NCBI GenBank assembly: GCA_015680905.1
Contig: CM027381.1
Span: 90,111,501-90,175,500 of the forward strand
Length of the DNA stretch: 64,000 bases
Direction: 5' to 3'
Source: Coptis chinensis
Lineage: Eukaryota > Streptophyta > Magnoliopsida > Ranunculales > Ranunculaceae
Under the pieces are notes generated by a model that made no database searches, was not told the origin of the DNA, and worked only from the letters and a program-made list of their open reading frames with translations. Position numbers and translations under genes: made by a program. Positions 52,484 through 63,305 of this stretch are shown here, one piece after another; the stretch's first letter is position 1; every line of letters starts with the position of its first letter.

Positions 52484-53190
52484 TGTTGGAAATAAGGTTG
52501 GATAGACGCCCACCAAGATAAGGATAAACCACTGAGTATAGGACTCTATCCTATCTGATATTAGATGAGTATAGGACTCTATCCTATCAGATATTAGATG
52601 AGTATAGGATTCTATCCTATCAGATATTAGATGAGTATATGACTCTATCCTATCTGATATTAGATGAGTATAGGACTCTATCCTATCAGATATTAGATGA
52701 GTATATAACTCTATCCTATCTGATATTAGATGAGTATAGGACTCTATCCTATCCAATATTGAGGAGGTGGGAACCTCTATAAATAGACCCCCACCTCTCA
52801 CATATTAATGATCCGAACAACAAGAAAAGCTCTCTCTCTCTTTTAATGGCAAAACCTCCAACATTTTCTAAAGTAGAAGCCCCATTAATTTGTGGAGATT
52901 CCATAGGTGGTATCCTCCCTAGCCATTGTCAGTTCTTGGTTCTTGGTTCGTGAAAAAAAAGGTTGCTTCCCGCTCGTGGTTGGAACTTGACTCAAGCAAA
53001 GTTAAGAAGAAGAAGATCTTGAGTGTGTCAAGAACATCTTCTCCGTAGATCAAAGCTTGGAACTTCAAATTGAAAGTCGCGGACCAAGGTACGATCTTAT
53101 TTTTCAAGCTAGGCTTATTTTATGCATGTGGTATAACGTGAATTGTATATATCATAGGAATCATGCATGAGATATCGATAAAAGCCAACA
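52484..53190 (+). repeat. 5' LTR of copia-4, with 33-bp tandem repeats
   Basis: From about 52537 to 52755 it has six to seven units of 33 bp, each GAGTATAGGACTCTATCC then TATCAGATATTAGAT with small variants. After it comes TATAAATAGACC (52780-52791), a good TATA box. The primer-binding site TTGGCATCGAGCG follows the LTR at 53191. Confidence 0.95.
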
Positions 53191-53622
53191 TTGGCATCGA
53201 GCGAGTTTTCCATGGTTTGCATGCTTTTGTTTGCGGTTTTGATCTTGTGATCTACAATTTTGAAAAAATGTTTTTTTTTTCAAAATATTTTAATTAATTT
53301 TTAAATAATTAGGTTGTTTAAAATTAATTAGATATTGCTTAATTTTTTTTTGTAAAATAAATTATTTATGGGAAATAATTAGTGGAAAAAAATTTTCTAG
53401 GAAATTTTTTTCTTAGAAATTTTTACATGGAAATTTATTTATGAGATTATTTCTCTATAAATTTTAGGATTTTTTTTTTCACATGTATTTTTCCACAATT
53501 AAAAATTGACATTAGGATGTTTATTTTTACCATGCAGTAATTATTTGAATCTGGATTTTTACTATTGCATGAATATAAAATTGTTTGTTTTCTATCAACG
53601 GTCATATGAAAACTAAGGCACA

Positions 53623-54024
53623 ATGCCTAAGTCACATAGACCCGAAACTTGTAGGAAAACTGAACCAGATCTTGGGAGACGGGCTTCCAAGAAACGCATG
53701 ACTGCAAAGCAATATAGGAGAACTTTGAAGCCTACTGTCTTGAAATCTGATAAGATAGAGACAGAGCCACCATCACCAGAATATACACCAAAGAGCCCCA
53801 GTCCTATTCAAGATAGGAATGAGGCTCGACCACTTAAATCTCTCCTACATCGATTATGGGACGATGCTAAGGAACCAAATCCATATGATGTGTCATCAGG
53901 GTTTATTTTCCCACCTCACGGGGAAACAGAGGAAGTGGCTAGTAATTTTCGAATGGCTGATAGTGACTGTGAGGATGAGGATGACTCCCCTGGGCACCCA
54001 GGAAGCTTCTATGTTCATGGTTGA
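53623..54024 (+). CDS. Extra ORF between LTR and gag of copia-4, unknown
   Basis: 133 aa, open. The first half is basic (RKTEPDLGRRASKKRMTAKQ), the middle is Pro/Ser-rich (PPSPEYTPKSPSP), and the end is acidic (MADSDCEDEDDSPG). I recognise no domain. It stands where most copia elements have only leader, so it could be a lineage-specific extra ORF, a captured gene piece or an N-terminal extension of gag. It is the only long undisturbed frame in this element's 5' half. Confidence 0.5.
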   Translation: MPKSHRPETCRKTEPDLGRRASKKRMTAKQYRRTLKPTVLKSDKIETEPPSPEYTPKSPSPIQDRNEARPLKSLLHRLWDDAKEPNPYDVSSGFIFPPHGETEEVASNFRMADSDCEDEDDSPGHPGSFYVHG

Positions 54025-54289
54025 CTAGCTCTGTTTAGTTCTACATTGTTTTTTGAAAGATAGGAAACTCTTTTTTTGTAGAAACAATTTTATGAAATGA
54101 AAATTTAAGTAGTAGATTTTTTGCATATTCTATGTTATTGATAGTCAAATGCATTGATTTTATTTAATGGCTAGAATCATGCTAGTAGATTATCATGATC
54201 ATCTCATATGTGAAAATGTGGATTACTTAGATTTAAATTTAAGAGATGATTCTTATTCGTAGTATCTTATTTTTGGAATTCAAACTTGA

Positions 54290-55165
54290 TAGAATGGCAC
54301 CCGATGGAAAATCCGTTCACGATGCTACCCGAAAAGGACTTGTTAAACGATAAGAATTACTTAACTTTGGTCTAGGAAAGTTAGGCTAATTTCGCAGATA
54401 GGAAGGTCATTGATGTAATAACCGAGACAGAGCGAGAACCTACATTTGAAGGATTAACACAAGCCGCTTATCTTCTTTGTACTTAAAAGTACAATGAGTA
54501 TACAAGCAAAGATAATGTTGCCCGAATTGCCATACTTGGCACCATGAGGAATGACTTCATGATGCGTATGATGGCCTTGGATCGGCAAAAGAGCTATGGG
54601 AAGCAGTAAAAAGCGGACTTTGGGGTACGACCATCGCACGGTGAGGAGGCTACAAATGAGCTTTGACAAATTTATCAAAGCTGCCCCATACCTCTATGAC
54701 ACAACATTGCACGGTGATGAGAAACATGGTTCTTTGAAGTTAGCCAAGCGGGGACAGTCCTGTCAAATGAACAAACAAATTCAAAGCTGTCGCCGCCATT
54801 AGGTCTTTACCTAAAACTTGGGAACAATTTCGCCTTATCTTGACGATGACGACAAGATCACAAACTTTGCACAGGTGCAAAGGAAATGTGAGCTTGAGGA
54901 ACAAAGGCTTCTCAATGAAAAGCCTGTTGTTCAAACTGAAGCAAATGTTGTCAACTCCAAAAAGAGGAAGGCTCCTTGGAACAAGAAAAGTGGAAAAGGG
55001 AAAGGCAAGGAAAAGGCCAAGCCTAACCCACAACAAAAGAAACCTAGGAAGTCGATAGACATGACTAGTGTTGAATGCTTCCGTTGTCATCAGATGGGAC
55101 ACTATGCTAGGGCATGTCCTTCTCCCCGAGGTGAGTTTTACTTTAAAAATCGATTGTCAATGTGA
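54290..55165 (+). pseudogene. copia-4 gag
   Basis: Gag pieces in several frames: LLNDKNYLTLV near 54330, VARIAILGTMRNDFMMRMMA near 54520, and the C-terminal part (54818-55165) with the zinc knuckle CFRCHQMGHYARACP after a basic stretch (KSGKGKGKEKAKPNPQQKK). Confidence 0.85.
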
Positions 55166-56400
55166 TAAGTATGTCATCTTCATCCCGATTCATCACAATA
55201 TTGGATTGTAGATTCAAGAAATGCATTGCAATACATAAGCGGGATAGGTCCCTATTTGAAGATTTCCGGAAACTTCCACAAGGAACTTCGGAGAGTCCAC
55301 ATGGGAAACCAAAGTGTTGCTGATGTTTTGGGTAATGCACTTGTAGGTTGGATTTTATGAGTGGGAGATCCATCCTTATTGAAGAAGTACTCTTTGTACC
55401 CTCAATTAGGAGAAATCTTTTATCATTTTGAAATTACTTCAAGAATCCTATGTGTTTAATTTTTCCCAGAACTCGCTTGAGATATCTTTAAATAACAGTT
55501 TGATAGGTCATGCTTATTTAATGAATTCTTTTATGACATTACACTTAGCACAAACTGAAGTTTTTATGTCTAAAATGGTTGGTTGCCAATTGTGGCATGC
55601 TAGACTAGGACATATTGGACACAATAGGATAGACCGCTTAGCAAGGGAAGGGTTGTTAGGTAACTTAACCTCTGTTAAAATGGAAACCTGTGGAAAGTTG
55701 TCTTCTTTGGAAAAGCCACCAAGAAACCTTTTGGGAAAGCCCAAAGGGCAACTTATCCTTTACAACTTATTCACTCAGACATCTGTGGACCAATGAATGT
55801 AACATCAAGGCATGGGGCTTTGTATTTCATTACCTTCACAGATGACTATACACGTTATGGGACCGTGTACTTGATGTCTCACAAATCAGACGCCTTGGAC
55901 TATTTTAAAAAGTACAAGAACTTAGTTGAGAATCAACTTGATAGGACAATAAAGGCCTTAAGAACTCACCGCTGACGTGAATATCTTTCGATGAGTTTAA
56001 GGAACTCGCGGAAAATAAGGGTATAGCTAGACAACTAACTATTCCTTATACCCCTCAAAAGAGAATGGTGTCTCCGAGAGAAGGAATAGAACCCCGCTTT
56101 GGACATGGTTAGATCTATGATGGCTCAAAGCTAACTTGCCTATCTCATTTTGGGGTGATGCATTGTTAACGGTCAAGACATACTTAACCTAGTTCCTTCA
56201 AAAATCGTTGACAAAACACCCTATGGACTATGGACCGGTAGACAACCCGTTTTGAACTACCTTAGACCATGGGGGTGCGGCGGCCTTTGTCACTTCTCAA
56301 AATCGAGAATTTGGAAAGTTGAGTGCTCCTCGGAAAGAAGTGTATCTTTATAAGATACGATTGAGACTTCTAAGGGTATGTCTTCCTAGGGGAGGATACT
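55166..56400 (+). pseudogene. copia-4 protease and integrase
   Basis: The protease region 55180-55430 is frameshifted. The integrase zinc-binding part at 55560-55680 reads LWHARLGHIGHNRIDRLARE. The core at 55770-55975 reads YTRYGTVYLMSHKSDALDYF after ITFTDD. Later pieces near 56060-56340 show a degenerate TPQ-NG-like region and a YLRPWGC-like block. Confidence 0.85.
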
Positions 56401-56740
56401 CAAGGGCATGTCACAGAAATAGAAGCACGTAACGCCGATTCTTAGAGGATCAATACCCAAATGAGGGGTGAGGTTGATAAGGATATACAACTTTACGGTT
56501 GATAACCTTATAACTGGCCGATGAACAAAGGCGAAGATGAAACTTTCATCAACCCCGATTCTAGTAACAATGGCATTGGTCAAATGATTGATCAATCCCA
56601 ACCTCGTAAGAGTGTTAGAGGCCATATCCCCAAACGTCGGTTTGAGATTGAAAGGGAGATAAATATGACCAATGCACTTACAGAAAATATCCGATGAACC
56701 TAAAACGTCAAGGAGGCTATTTCGGGTCCAATACAAGTAA

Positions 56741-57800
56741 GTGGATGGAAGCTATGAAGGAAGAATTGAGTCGATGAAGAAAAACAAAGTATGGGACTTA
56801 GTTGATCTACCTCCAAACAGGAGATCTATTGGGAACAAGTGGGTTCTCAAGATCAAGAAAAATGGAAAAGGGAACATAGACAAATTCAAAGCTAGGCTTG
56901 TTGCAAAAGGTTACACCCAAAAAGAAGGAATAGACTATGAGGACACCTTCTCACCAGTAGTGAGATTTGCCTCCATACGCCTCCTCTTGTTAATGGTTGC
57001 CCATTTAGATTTAGAGCTTTACGGATGGATGTCAAAACCGCTTTTCTCAATGGAGAATTACAAGAGGAAATCTATATGGATCAACCCAATCGGTTTTTTC
57101 AATCAAGTGGTCAGGAACACAAAGTGTGTAAACTGAACAGATCCATATATGGTTTAAAAACAGGCCCTCTAGACAGTGGAATCACGAGATTCCATGAAGC
57201 AATGCTTCAAGACAAATTCGAAATGGTAAATGAGGACCATTAGCAGATATGTCAAGACATCTAAAAATGGTTTTGTGATTCTATCTCTATATGTGGATGA
57301 CATTTTGTTAGCAGGTAACAATAAGGCATTGATAAATTCCACTAAGGAGTGGTTGTCATTAAACTTGAAATGAAGGACATGGGTGAAGCAAGTTATGTCT
57401 TAGGAGTTAAAATAACTCCCGGATCGCCCAAACGCTTTGTTATCTTTGTCTCTCGGAGACATATATCAAGAAGGTTTTGGAAAGATTCAACATGACTGAT
57501 TGTAAGCAAGTGGATCTCCCAAGAAGTCTAGGAGAGTCTTTGAGTTCTAAAATGTCTCCCAAGAATCCTACCAAACTCGGGCTATGAAAAATGTACCATA
57601 CTCAAAGCCAATCGGAAGCCTTATGTATGCAATGTTGTGTACAAGGCCGGACATCCGCTATGCAGTTAGGTTAGTATCAAGGTTCCAAACAAATCTCGGG
57701 TCGCATTAATCGAAGGTTGTCAAGAAGATAATGAGGTATCTAAAAGGCACCGTGGACTACTCACTTGTCTACCAAGGGAAAGATCTTGTTTCGATTGGGT
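56741..57800 (+). pseudogene. copia-4 reverse transcriptase
   Basis: The first part (56741-57136) is open: [40 protein letters not shown] and [15 protein letters not shown]. It then shifts to 57025-57243 ([20 protein letters not shown] and [14 protein letters not shown]). After that LYVDDILLAGN gives the catalytic box near 57288. Later pieces read MKDMGEASYVLGVKI and KKVLERFNM. Frames change at least four times. Confidence 0.9.
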
Positions 57801-58262
57801 AATTCCGATGCCGATCGGTTTGGAGACCTTAATGAGAGGAAGTCAACTTCGGGATATACCTACATAATGAATGGAGGTGCTATATCCCGGCAAAAAGAAG
57901 CAAACTTCCATAGCACTTTCAACTATGGAAGCTGAGTATATTGCATGTTGCTCTGCCACACAGGAGGCTGTGTGGCTCAGACGATTCATCAAACACTTGT
58001 CAGTGTTCTCAAGAGTCTTGAACCGTTCACATCCGGATCGACAAAGATGGCTGCTCTTGCATATGCTAAAGATCCAAAGTACCATGGAAGAACCAAGCAT
58101 ATAGAGTTAAAATACCACTACGTACGACAAATGATACTGAAAAAGAAAGTGGTTCTACAACATATATCCACTGATCAGATGGTTGCGGATCCACTGACCA
58201 AACCTATTCCAAAGGAACTCTTCCTTGCACATGTAAAAATGCTTGGGTTAAAGAGGATGTGA
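57801..58262 (+). pseudogene. copia-4 RNase H
   Basis: Reads KKQTSIALSTMEAEYIACCS, ATQEAVWLRRFIKHL, then in another frame AKDPKYHGRTKHIELKYHYV, and QHISTDQMVADPLTKPIPKE, ending at a stop near 58262. This is the standard end of a copia polyprotein. Confidence 0.9.
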
Positions 58263-59325
58263 TTATGTTAAGAACACTTTGATGGTTTAATGAATAAAAG
58301 TGCATTCTTTCCAGATCGATTGCATTCTCATTATACTGTTTATCATCTCATATGTATGTCAGTAGGGTTGACTGGTTCACTCACATGAACAGTCACTTCC
58401 ATTTTAAACAGTGGGAGTTTAGCTTGACAAGTCACTAAACCTTATAGGAAGGGTGGACCTAGTCGAGTCATGCCCCCTTCTTATAATTGGATAAGAAGAA
58501 ACAGGCTTCATAGGGAAGATTCTGTCTAAACCTACAAACGGTTGTTGCCAAGTGGGAGCATAGTATCCTTGGAATTGTCATTAGGGATGACAACACTTGC
58601 ATGGTATGAGTGGACATACAGATATCTATTGTTGAGTAAACAAATTAGATACTCTTGCCATGACATGTTTTCACACAACATGTGTATAGTTGACCACCTG
58701 AGAGCAAGAAAAGAAATATCCCTAAAATTCTTGCTATGTGAGCTCTATTGATATATTTTTTGTTTAAAACATATCGAATGGTACCCTCCTTGAACTTTTG
58801 ACCTTGTCAAGAAAAAATAAGAGGACTACTCGTAACTTTGGTTTGCTCCCCACAAGCTCTTACTAAAAGAAATTTTTTGGATGCATTGGGAAGTTGGTAG
58901 AACTCGACGACAATGACTTCAGCGCAAAGCGGTAAAAGAACTGAAGGTTTATCACACAATCAATCACCGGGATTCTACCCCGCGGTGACAATTGATGATA
59001 ATTGTGAATCATGTGATACGTTTTTGACTTTATGGTGTGGACTCATAGGGATGAGTGCCATTTGTCAAAGTGATGAAACAAACAGATCTTGGGGTATACA
59101 CACACTCTCCGGATATTAGGTTTTCGGATTCATCTTCTTTAAGATCACTTTCATGGTAGATCACTGTGTCGTGCTTTTCATTGCGACTTGCTACTTCACA
59201 GATATCATGATACGTGTGCTAGGGTCACACGAACCATTTGCCGTGTGAGACACACAAATGGCTAAGCATTCTACTTAAATGCTTCTCTTAGAAACCTTCT
59301 TCGCCGTTGTGGCGAAAGTGGGAGA
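58263..59325 (+). other. Non-coding 3' part of copia-4 with polypurine tract
   Basis: About 1.06 kb between RNase H and the 3' LTR with no domain. The polypurine tract is GCGAAAGTGGGAGA, just before 59326. Short ORFs here are not supported. Confidence 0.6.
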
Positions 59326-60019
59326 TGTTGGAAATAAGGTTGGATAGACGCCCACCAAGATAAGGATAAACCACTGAGTATAGGACTCTATCCTATCTGA
59401 TATTAGATGAGTATAGGACTCTATCCTATCAGATATTAGATGAGTATAGGATTCTATCCTATCAGATATTAGATGAGTATATGACTCTATCCTATCTGAT
59501 ATTAGATGAGTATAGGACTCTATCCTATCAGATATTAGATGAGTATATAACTCTATCCTATCTGATATTAGATGAGTATAGGACTCTATCCTATCCAATA
59601 TTGAGGAGGTGGGAACCTCTATAAATAGACCCCCCACCTCTCACATATTAATGATCTGAACAACAAGAAAAGCTCTCTCCTTTAATGGCACCTCCAACAT
59701 TTTCTAAAGTAGAAACCCAAGAATTTGTGGAGATTCCATAGGTGGTATCCTCCTAGCCATTGTCGGTTCTTGGTTCTTGGTTCGTGAAAAAAGGTTGCTT
59801 TCCGTTCGTGGTTGGAACTTGACTCAAGCAAAGTTAAGAAGAAGAAGATCTTGAGTGTGTCAAGAACATCTTCTCCTGTAGATCAAAGCTTGGAACTTCA
59901 AATTGAAAGCTGTGACCAAGGTACGATCTTCTGTTTCCGCTGCGCTATTTTATGCATGTGGTATAACGTAATTGTATATATCATAGGAATCATGCATGAG
60001 ATATCGATAAAAGCCAACA
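59326..60019 (+). repeat. 3' LTR of copia-4
   Basis: Nearly identical to the 5' LTR. The 33-bp array has the same number and order of variant units, so most differences are short indels after the array (for example CTCTCTCTCTCTT against CTCTCC). This suggests a fairly recent insertion. Confidence 0.95.
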
Positions 60020-60229
60020 AGAAGTGAACTTCGCAGCAGATACAAGTGCCAACAAGGGAGTGCACAAAACAATGGTGGAATCATAAACCGCCATTCCTAA
60101 AAAAAGATAGAAAATCCGGACTTAACTTACTATAGGTTCATCCCCTAGTGTAATCGAGTCTATCATTCTTTTGTTTCCTTGTAACACAATTTTTAATTAA
60201 TACAAAATCACCTTTAGAAAAAAAAAAAT
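60020..60229 (+). other. LINE RNase H end, 3' UTR and poly(A)
   Basis: After the AGAAG duplication it reads EVNFAADTSANKGVHK and a stop, matching the end of the RNase H in the small LINE at 37369-37740. A 3' UTR and a poly(A) run at 60218-60228 follow. Confidence 0.8.
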
Positions 60230-60356
60230 TAGTGTAATGGTGATGGTGCTAATTGTTGTCATTTCAAATTGAATTTCAGATTGTATGTTGTATCGATACT
60301 ACTTCCAAAATTCAAATTCGCGGGCTGACTCACGGTCTTCTTTGAATCACGCTTTA

Positions 60357-60842
60357 TAACATTCCCAATGCAAGCAGTTTTGAGGGGAAATAGTAACTTG
60401 TTACCCTTATAAGCCAAAAACAATGGCCCAATGCAATGGTGACAATAAGGGTAGTTTTTCACTAAGTTACAATAAGGGTAGCACTTGCTATGGAGATAAT
60501 TGCCGACTTGTGATCTTCGGACGAACCCTTTTATTCCGCGTGTTTTTTCATTTTTTTTTTTACGAGATGTTTCATTCCGACCCGTGAGTTTTTTCTTCGA
60601 GTTTTTTCATTTTTATTTTCTTTCGGACGGGATGTTTCATTCCATCCGGTGTGTTTTTTTTTTTTCGATATTTTTCATTTTTACATTCCAACGAAATAAA
60701 ACATTCTGTCCAAATTTTAAAATCACATTTACCAATAGGCAAACCCTAGTAGCTTCTCACCAAGAAGGCAATTATGAGGGAAAATAGTCATATGTGGCGC
60801 CTATGTGGAGGTAACAAGATGTTGCTTGCATTGGGAATGCTC
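60357..60842. mobile_element. PIF/Harbinger-like MITE, second copy
   Basis: The left end TAACATTCCCAATGCAAGCA and right end TGCATTGGGAATGCTC are imperfect inverted repeats, with TTA on both sides (60354-60356 and 60843-60845). The inside holds several GACGGGATGTTTCATTCC-type motifs, as in the MITE at 16535-17057. No coding capacity. Confidence 0.85.
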
Positions 60843-60845
60843 TTA

Positions 60846-61047
60846 GAACAACTTGGGTGTTAGGTTGCTGAACAACTCAAATTCAAATACAATTTTTTTA
60901 AACATACCGTGTTTCTGCATTACGGGCAAAAAGGATGGTTGGACAATTATTGCATAGTGTCATGATGACAGAAACTTATTGTCGAGAGAAAAAGACAATC
61001 AAATACCCAAATGAAAGGCACAATCAAGTACCCATTTGAAGATTTTG
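60846..61047. other. Short unassigned stretch
   Basis: About 200 bp of AT-rich DNA between the MITE and the next copia LTR. Nothing recognised. Confidence 0.5.
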
Positions 61048-61661
61048 TGTTGCGACTAAATGCGGATGCGTGCAATAACAACAAGATCAACCATAAATGT
61101 GTGACCTTTAATCAAAACAAATGTTCTAACAATAACCCAAGCACAACACAAATAACTATATCAACTAGCAAAGCATAAAACAAACAAAGAACACACCATA
61201 CACAATAACACACGATATTTAAGGTGGTTCGGCGAGATGCCTATGTCTACACACGACGAGATCAATAGTTTCACTAGATGAACAAGAAGATTTATATTAC
61301 AAAAGGAGCTCTCAACCACTCACAAAGAATGGATCTCTCAACACTCACAAATCTCTCTCAAGTTCTTTCTCAAAGAAACCCTAGAAAAAGTTCTCTAACT
61401 CTCTCAAGTTTTTTTTTTCACACTCTCTCAATAATCTCTTATATGGTAGGTATAACTTATAAGTAGATATAACATTATAAATGTTATACTTAAATGTTAT
61501 ATCACACTTCTTAAGACATACGTCTGCAGACTACTCAGAATCTTTTGTTCGGCACCATAGAGACGAACAGTTCCATTTATGCATATGTCACAATAAGTTA
61601 TATATCTCTGGTGATGGTCTTGGTTGCCTCATGGTGAGAGACAACCCCAACATCCCCAACA
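61048..61661 (-). repeat. 3' LTR of copia-3
   Basis: Begins TGTTGCGACTAAATGCGG and ends CCCCAACA. It contains AAGGTGGTTCGGCGAG near 61203. The minus-strand polypurine tract ACCGAGGTGGAAAA lies next to it. The outer boundary is inferred by analogy with copia-2. Confidence 0.75.
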
Positions 61662-61777
61662 TTTTCCACCTCGGTGAGGTTTTAACACATAAAACCGAGT
61701 TGAACACAATCATACTATCCACAAAAAATCACTAGTCTTCAAACCACATCTCGAACTCACCATCAACTGCCCCGAAG

Positions 61778-61930
61778 GGCCATGCCCACAAAGAGTCATA
61801 CCCACAAAGAGTCTTGCCCATGAAGAGCCACCCACAAAGAGCCACACAATGCTCATAAAGAGTTATGTTCACAGAGAGTCATTCCCATAAAGAGTAATAA
61901 TGCACACAAAGGGCCATGCCTACAATGACA
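61778..61930. repeat. Degenerate 15-20 bp tandem repeat in copia-3
   Basis: About eight imperfect copies of CCCACAAAGAGTCAT-like units between the polypurine tract and the RT remnant. Copia-2 has a single related unit at 45217-45232 (GCCCACACAGGGCTC), so the array expanded in this element. Confidence 0.8.
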
Positions 61931-61997
61931 TCAATCAACAATGCAAGAAGTGGAGTACCTACAACCAATGTTGGAACTGAACTCTATAGATAACCTT

Positions 61998-62267
61998 CTA
62001 CAACCAATTAATAGCTCTTTTGCCCTTAGGCAATGAAACAAATTCCCAGGTACAAAACTTGTCATGAGTCTCCACCATTTTCTGCATATCCACCGACCAA
62101 TCTTTGCAATTCCCAATTATAACAACTTCCTTGAAGTTATTTGGCTCATCACCCTCGATATTCAGTGCGTATGCAACCGAGTCCGATCGACCATAATGCT
62201 TCATTGGCTTATCATGTACATACTTCGTAACTTGTTTCAAACTTCTCTTTGGCTTTGATCTAACCAA
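61998..62267 (-). pseudogene. copia-3 RT N-terminal remnant
   Basis: The minus strand reads SLKQVTKYVHDKPMKHYGRS, EPNNFKEVVI and MVETHDKFCTWEFVSLPKGK, the lead-in to copia RT (compare DKNHTWDLVLLPKGKRTIGN in copia-2). It stops after KRAINWL, where the deletion begins. Confidence 0.8.
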
Positions 62268-62456
62268 AGCTTGTTACTAAGGTTGTTGTAGCTATACTTC
62301 TTGTTGATCGAATAATTTTTTTTATTAATAACCTCTCTCTCTACAACATCCTCTGATGCTTCCATCTCAATCACTTGAGATTTTATAGAATCACCACTAT
62401 CTCCAGCCTTTTCCGGCCTGCTAAAATGTAGCACCGAAGTTTCATCAAAGATAACC

Positions 62457-63300
62457 TCACGTACTACTGACTAGGAACTTGTGGTTCTCAAGACACCACA
62501 ATTCATATCTTTTTCCTTCTTTTGCATATTCGAAGAATATAGCTTTCTTAGCTTTAGAATCAAGTTTATTATCCCTCATGTGGTAGTAAGCACTAGATTC
62601 AAACACGTGCAAAGTATCATAATTAGCTGGCTCCCTTGTCCACACCTCATAAGGTGTCTTGCAGTTTATCGCCGGAACTGGTGATCTATTGTACAAGTAA
62701 CACGTCATGGCCACTGCATCTGCCCATAACTCTTTTCCAAGATTGGCATTGGAAAGCAAACACCTAGCTTTCTCAAACAATGTGCGATTCATTCTTTTTG
62801 CTAACTCATTATGCTACGGCGTGCCCCTTATTTTCCAGTGTCTAACAATACCTTGTTGCACACATAATTCCTTGAAATGACCATAGGTATACTCAGTACC
62901 ATTATCATACCTCAAAGTTTTCACATTCAATTCCTTTCTGTGTGATTCTCAACCATTGTTTTCCACCACTTAAATGTCTTGAAAACTTCATCCTTGGACT
63001 TCAATATATATACCCACACATAGCGTGTATAGTCATCGATGAAAAAGACATAATATCGGTTAACTCCCTTAGAAGCCACTTTGGAGGATCCCCACACATC
63101 CGAATGCACATAATCCAAGATGTCTTTCGTCTTATGCTTGCTTGTACCGAACTTAACTCTGTATTGCTTGTCATAGACACAATGCTCACATAATTTCATA
63201 CTTGGTTTCTTCAAGTCTTTCAGTAGCCCTGGCTTACACAACTCAGACAATCCTTTTTGACTGGCGCATATGCCATAATTTTATACATTCAAAATTATCA
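62457..63300 (-). pseudogene. copia-3 integrase
   Basis: The zinc-binding end (63250-63180) reads LCKPGLLKDLKKPSMKLCEH and CVYDKQYRVKFG. The core (to 62927) reads DYVHSDVWGSSKVASKGVNR and FFIDDYTRYVWVYILKSKDE. After a frameshift comes the C-terminal part (62792-62457), MNRTLFEKARCLLSNANLGK, ELWADAVAMTCYLYNRSP and NCKTPYEVW. The pre-integrase KLWHMR-like start is cut at 63305. Confidence 0.9.
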
Positions 63301-63305
63301 CCATA

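Larger units (their letters stand above)
52484..60019 (+). mobile_element. Ty1/copia retrotransposon (copia-4), complete ends, inside the LINE
   Basis: LTRs of 707 and 694 bp begin TGTTGGAAATAAGG and end AAAGCCAACA, flanked by an exact 5-bp duplication, AGAAG (52479-52483 and 60020-60024). It is on the plus strand: primer-binding site, an extra ORF, gag, protease, integrase, RT, RNase H, about 1 kb of non-coding DNA, a polypurine tract (AAAGTGGGAGA, before 59326) and the 3' LTR. The coding part is broken by many indels, so it is not autonomous. Confidence 0.95.
37289..60229 (+). mobile_element. LINE (L1-type) retrotransposon, 5' truncated and heavily interrupted
   Basis: The 3' end has a poly(A) run (60218-60228) followed by TAGTGTAATGG (60230-60240). 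The same sequence stands before the 5' end, now split by the hAT MITE (37092-37100, repeated at 37279-37288). This is the target duplication. In order it has the ORF1 zinc knuckle, the ORF1 tail, ORF2 endonuclease, RT, and RNase H end, interrupted at 37369-37740, 38175-42311, 44514-51128 and 52484-60019. The remaining LINE is roughly 4.5 kb. ORF2 has many frameshifts, so it is dead. Confidence 0.9.
61048..63305 (-). mobile_element. Broken Ty1/copia element (copia-3), 3' part only
   Basis: One LTR (61048-61661), then the polypurine tract, a non-coding repeat, a remnant of RT, and integrase on the minus strand, ending abruptly at 63305 where another LTR-type element begins. Most of RT and all of RNase H are missing between about 61930 and 61990. 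It shares the tract CACCTCGGTGAGGTTTTAAC with copia-2, so the two are related. Confidence 0.85.

Noticed and set aside
52537..52755. CRISPR-like array (regular 33-bp spacing)
   Set aside because: The units are contiguous with no unique spacers, and this is a plant LTR.
52466..52801. Minus-strand ORF with the repeat DRIESYTHLIS
   Set aside because: A by-product of the 33-bp LTR array; the same happens at 59275-59637.
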